Below, piece by piece: positions 7,048-11,925 of a stretch of DNA of 11,925 bases. How positions within the stretch are numbered: position 1 is the stretch's first letter; each line of letters begins with the position of its first letter. The DNA comes from Rhodocyclaceae bacterium (GTDB lineage Bacteria; Pseudomonadota; Gammaproteobacteria; Burkholderiales; Rhodocyclaceae): contig JADLGU010000149.1 of NCBI GenBank assembly GCA_020849155.1, positions 1 to 11,925 on the forward strand. The letters are read 5' to 3'. The position numbers were made by a program, and so were the translations under genes. Below the pieces are notes generated by a model. The model was not told the DNA's origin and made no database searches. It saw nothing but the letters and a program-made list of their open reading frames with translations.

Positions 7048-7114
7048 ACCACGGAGGCACAGAGACGCGGAGAATGCCGGAATCATGTTCAGGAAACCTC
7101 TGTGTCTCTGTGGT
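7048..7114. repeat. Imperfect inverted repeat filling the glmU-glmS gap
   Basis: Left arm ACCACGGAGGCACAGAG (7048-7064) and right arm CTCTGTGTCTCTGTGGT (7098-7114) are reverse complements at 15 of 17 positions around a 33-base loop. The two mismatches would be G-U pairs in plus-strand RNA, but C/A mismatches in the minus-strand glmU-glmS message. The right arm ends on the glmU stop codon and the left arm abuts the glmS ribosome binding site. CACAGAGACAC-type sequence of this kind is, as far as I recall, a frequent extragenic element in environmental proteobacteria; that part is memory, not computed. No coding potential is evident. Confidence 0.7.
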
Positions 7115-8475
7115 TAAACGGGCTTTTTCTTTGTTGGGCGCTTCCAGCCCGGCACGGTGAGCTGCTTGACCCGGGTGATGGTGAGCTTGTCGGGTGGCGC
7201 GTCCTGCGTCAGCGTGGTGCCGGCACCGAGCGTGGCGCCGCGCCCGACGGTGACCGGCGCCACCAGTTGCGTGTCGGAGCCGATGAAGACGTCGTCCTCG
7301 ATCACCGTGCGGTGCTTGTTGGCGCCGTCGTAGTTGCAGGTGATGGTGCCGGCGCCGACGTTGACATTGCGGCCCACCGTGGCGTCGCCGACGTAGGCGA
7401 GATGGTTGGCCTTGGAGCCGTCGCCGATCCGGCTGTTCTTGACCTCGACGAAGTTGCCGACGTGCACGTCGTCAGCGAGCCGGGTCCCGGGGCGCAGGCG
7501 CGCATAGGGGCCGATGACGCAGCCCCTGCCGGCCTCGGCTTCCTCGATGTGGCTGAAGGGTGCAATGCGCGTGCCGGCGCCGACGACTGCGTTCTTGAGC
7601 ACGCAGTTCGCGCCGACCTCGACGCCGTCGCCGAGCACCACGCGGCCCTCAAAGACGCAGTTCACGTCGATGGTCACGTCGCGGCCGCAGTCGAGCTCGC
7701 CGCGCACATCGATGCGCGCCGGGTCGGCCAGAGTGACGCCGCTCTCCATCAGCAGCAGGGCGTTGCGGCCCTGGTGGATGCGCTCCAGTTCGGCCAGCTG
7801 CACCTTGCTGTTCACCCCGAGCACTTCCCAACCGGTGTCGGGCTGGGTGGTGGCCACCGGCAGGCCCTCGCCGATCGCCAGACGGACGATATCGGTCAGG
7901 TAGTACTCGCCCTGTGCATTGTCGTTGCCCAGCGCCGGCAGCCAGCGCTTGAGCGCCACGGTCGGCGCCGCGATGAAGCCGGTGTTGATCTCGTCGATGG
8001 CGCGCTCGTCCTCGGCGGCATCGCGCTCCTCGACGATGGCGCGGATGCTGCCGTCCTCGTCGCGCACGATGCGGCCATAGCCGGTCGGATCGTCGAGGAA
8101 CTCGGTCAGCACGGCAAGGCCGGTGCCGGCCACCTCGGCCAGGCGCGACAGGGTGGCAGCGCCGATCAGCGGCACATCGCCATAGAGCACCAGCGTCGGC
8201 ACGCCGTCATCGAGAAAAGTCAGTGTCTGCAGCACGGCGTGACCGGTGCCGAGCTGGGGCTCCTGCTTCACCCAGACCAGGTCGGGCGCGTCGAGCGCCT
8301 CGCGCACCGCCTCGCCACCGTGGCCGTAGACGACGCAGATTTTCCCGGCCTTCAGTTCGCGCGCCGTGTCGAGCACGTGCGCCAGCAGCGGCCGGCCGCC
8401 GAGGCGGTGCAGCACCTTGGGCAGGTCGGAACGCATGCGCTTGCCCAATCCGGCGGCGAGGATGACGAGGTTCAT
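7114..8475 (-). CDS. glmU: Bifunctional UDP-GlcNAc pyrophosphorylase / glucosamine-1-phosphate N-acetyltransferase
   Basis: Makes UDP-GlcNAc in two steps: acetylates glucosamine-1-phosphate with acetyl-CoA, then transfers uridylate from UTP. Length is 453 residues (E. coli 456). The N-terminal nucleotidyltransferase domain (about 1-225) has LAAGLGKRMRSDLPKVLH (6-23), QLGTGHAV (74-81), the metal-binding YGDVPL (98-103) with D100, and GEYYLTD (189-195). The C-terminal left-handed beta-helix (about 245-440) consists of hexapeptide repeats and holds acetyltransferase residues in KANHLAYVGD (355-364), with H358 the likely base, and TITCNYDG (377-384). A Lys-rich tail KRPTKKKPV ends it. The frame is open to 8634, but MNLVILAAG at 8475 is the family start and the longer version would run through a promoter and terminator. 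No Shine-Dalgarno sequence precedes the ATG, which is unusual here. glmS follows after 80 bases. Confidence 0.98.
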   Translation of the reverse strand: MNLVILAAGLGKRMRSDLPKVLHRLGGRPLLAHVLDTARELKAGKICVVYGHGGEAVREALDAPDLVWVKQEPQLGTGHAVLQTLTFLDDGVPTLVLYGDVPLIGAATLSRLAEVAGTGLAVLTEFLDDPTGYGRIVRDEDGSIRAIVEERDAAEDERAIDEINTGFIAAPTVALKRWLPALGNDNAQGEYYLTDIVRLAIGEGLPVATTQPDTGWEVLGVNSKVQLAELERIHQGRNALLLMESGVTLADPARIDVRGELDCGRDVTIDVNCVFEGRVVLGDGVEVGANCVLKNAVVGAGTRIAPFSHIEEAEAGRGCVIGPYARLRPGTRLADDVHVGNFVEVKNSRIGDGSKANHLAYVGDATVGRNVNVGAGTITCNYDGANKHRTVIEDDVFIGSDTQLVAPVTVGRGATLGAGTTLTQDAPPDKLTITRVKQLTVPGWKRPTKKKPV

Positions 8476-8504
8476 GACGGAAGAATCGAAATGACGAAGG
8501 GAAA

Positions 8505-8533
8505 ATTTTATCACGCGGGCCGGAACGTCCCAA
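8505..8533 (-). promoter_or_regulatory. Predicted sigma-70 promoter for glmU(-glmS)
   Basis: On the minus strand, -35 TTGGGA (8533-8528), a 17-base spacer, then an extended -10 TGA-TAAAAT (TAAAAT at 8510-8505, 5 of 6 to consensus). The implied start near 8498 gives a leader of roughly 23 bases before ATG 8475. It is one of the few AT-rich spots in the block and lies just after the gltD terminator, so glmU-glmS is probably a separate transcription unit. Not experimentally shown. Confidence 0.65.
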
Positions 8534-8561
8534 AAAACAAAGGGCGGCCGCAGCCGCCCTT
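8531..8561 (-). terminator. Rho-independent terminator after gltD
   Basis: On the minus strand a 9-bp perfect stem AAGGGCGGC / GCCGCCCTT (8561-8553 and 8548-8540) with a 4-base loop TGCG is followed by TGTTTTTT (8539-8532). It starts 18 bases after the gltD stop codon. Stem and T-run are both textbook. The T-run overlaps the -35 element of the glmU promoter. Confidence 0.9.
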
Positions 8562-8579
8562 GCCTGACCGTCGGAACGA

Positions 8580-10042
8580 TCAGCGCGGCAACGTCGAGCC
8601 GCCCATGAGGCAGGCGTCGACCGCGCGGGCACATTGGCGGCCTTCACGAATCGCCCATACCACCAGCGACTGGCCGCGGCGCATGTCGCCGGCGGCAAAG
8701 ACCTTGGCGACGTTGGTCTGATAGCAGCCCTCGCCGTCGGTGGCCGCCAGGGCGTTGCCGCGGGCGTCCTTGGTCACGCCGAAGGCGTCGAGCACGCCGC
8801 CGACCGGGGAGACGAAGCCCATGGCGAGGAAGGCGAGGTCGCACTCGATGACGAACTCGCTGCCGGGAATCTCGCTCATCCGGCCATCCTTCCATTCCAG
8901 GCGCACGGCCTTGAGCGCTTTCAGTTTCCCGCCTTCTCCGATGAACTCCTTGGTGGCGATCGACCAGTCGCGGCTGCAGCCTTCATCGTGGGAAGAGGAC
9001 GTGCGCAGTTTCATCGGCCAGTAGGGCCAGGTCAGCGAACCGTTCTCTTTCACCGGCGGCTGCGGCAGCAGCTCGAACTGGGTGACGGAGACGGCGCCGT
9101 GGCGGTTGGAGGTGCCGACGCAGTCGGAGCCGGTGTCGCCGCCGCCGATGACGACGACGCGCTTGCCCTTGGCCGAGATCGGATTCCTGCCGTCGCCGGC
9201 GACTTCCTTGTTCTGCGGGATGAGGAATTCCAGCGCGAAATGTACGCCGGCCAGGTCGCGGCCGGGGATCGGCAGGTCGCGCGGGTGTTCCGCACCGCCG
9301 GCCAGCACTACCGCATCGTAATCCTGGCGCAGCTGGTCGGCGGCGATGGTTTTTGCCGCATCGTTGGCGACCCCCGACGGCAGGGAAGCGCCGGTCACCA
9401 TGACACCGGTCCGGAAGGTGACGCCCTCGGCCGCCAGCTGGGCCATGCGCCAGTCGATCAGGCGTTTGTCGAGCTTGAAGTCGGGGATGCCATAGCGCAT
9501 CAGGCCGCCGATGCGGCTGTTCTTCTCGAACACCGTGACGTCGTGGCCGGCGCGCGCCAGCTGCTGGGCGGCGGCCAGGCCGGCCGGGCCGGAGCCGACG
9601 ACGGCCACCTTCTTGCCGGTCTTGCGCGCCGGCGGCTGCGGCAGCACCCAGCCGTTCTCGCCGGCCTTGTCGATGATGGCGTGCTCGATCGACTTGATGC
9701 CGACGGCGTCGTCGTTGATGTTGAGCGTGCACGCCGCCTCGCAGGGCGCCGGGCAGATGCGGCTGGTGACTTCCGGGAAGTTGTTGGTGGAGTGCAGCAC
9801 CTCTATGGCCTGCTTCCAGTTGCCGCGGTAGACCAGGTCGTTCCAGTCCGGAATGACGTTGTTCACCGGGCAGCCGTTCGAGCAGAACGGGATGCCGCAA
9901 TCCATGCAGCGCGCTCCCTGGACGGCAGCCTGCTCGTCGGTCAGGGGGTGGACGAACTCGCGGTAGTGCTTCAGGCGCGCGTCCTTCGCCTCGTAGGCTT
10001 CGGCGAGGCGCTGGAATTCCATGAATCCTGTCGGCTTACCCA

Positions 10043-10043
<1 letters not shown>
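8580..10043 (-). CDS. gltD: Glutamate synthase (NADPH) small subunit
   Basis: Beta subunit of NADPH-glutamate synthase. It takes electrons from NADPH via FAD and passes them through Fe-S clusters to GltB. From ATG 10043 it has 487 residues, about the usual length, and opens MGKPTGFMEFQRLAEAY. Cysteines C46, C49, C54, C58 (RCMDCGIPFCSNGCP) and C97, C101, C105 (CPAPCEAAC) form the N-terminal Fe-S region. The FAD-binding motif is VGSGPAGLAAA (149-159), the NADPH-binding motif IGGGDTGSD (299-307), and the C-terminal flavin-contact motif FAAGDMRRGQSLVVWAI (449-465). An ATG at 10046 directly precedes the chosen one and overlaps the gltB stop as ATGA. GAGG at 10054-10051 is spaced 4 bases from the first and 7 from the second, so 10043 is slightly preferred. 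It is coupled to gltB and followed by a terminator. Confidence 0.97.

Positions 10044-11925
<1,882 letters not shown>

Noticed and set aside
7034..7113. glmS ribozyme-type riboswitch upstream of glmS
   Set aside because: The gap is only 80 bases, is mostly the inverted repeat, and shows nothing like the ribozyme core; that ribozyme is a Gram-positive feature.
7048..7131. The glmU-glmS inverted repeat plus the following T-rich stretch (7123-7131, plus strand) as a rho-independent terminator
   Set aside because: The loop is 33 bases, the T-run is offset by several bases and encodes the Lys-rich tail of GlmU on the other strand, and no plus-strand gene ends there.
8476..8634. N-terminal extension of glmU to 8634
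   Set aside because: The extra 53 codons cover the predicted promoter, the terminator hairpin and the end of gltD; GlmU proteins begin at the MNLVILAAG motif.

Overview
This is a GC-rich, densely coding chromosomal window, most likely from a betaproteobacterium. That placement is an inference from base composition and protein character, not from a marker gene. It falls into two blocks with no mobile element, RNA gene or CRISPR array that I can see.

Block 1 (1-5226) is a heavy-metal efflux locus. On the minus strand, reading from 3001 down to 1, lie a TolC-family outer-membrane channel, a small membrane-anchored periplasmic protein of unknown function, an RND periplasmic adaptor, and the first 30 codons of the RND pump itself, cut by the window edge. 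These four genes are coupled by overlaps or gaps of a few bases and form one operon. Divergently, on the plus strand, lies a CusR/CzcR-type response regulator overlapping its CusS-type sensor kinase. The 144-base gap between the two transcription units holds a perfect 18-bp palindrome that matches the box I recall for CusR/HprR-type regulators, so the kinase and regulator probably sense metal in the periplasm and switch on the pump.

Block 2 (5213-11925, all minus strand) is core metabolism. Read in transcription order, it holds the C-terminal 626 residues of glutamate synthase large subunit (gltB, cut by the window edge), then gltD, a rho-independent terminator, a glmU promoter, glmU and glmS. 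GltBD makes glutamate from glutamine and 2-oxoglutarate. GlmS uses glutamine to make glucosamine-6-phosphate. GlmU makes UDP-GlcNAc for peptidoglycan and LPS. The two blocks meet tail to tail, the kinase and glmS overlapping by 14 bases.

I do not see an undescribed system. The items most worth checking are the stand-alone anchored periplasmic protein inside the efflux operon, the lack of Met and Cys in the mature adaptor (which argues against a CusB-type Cu/Ag mechanism), the palindromic operator, and a long imperfect inverted repeat filling the glmU-glmS gap that looks like a dispersed element.
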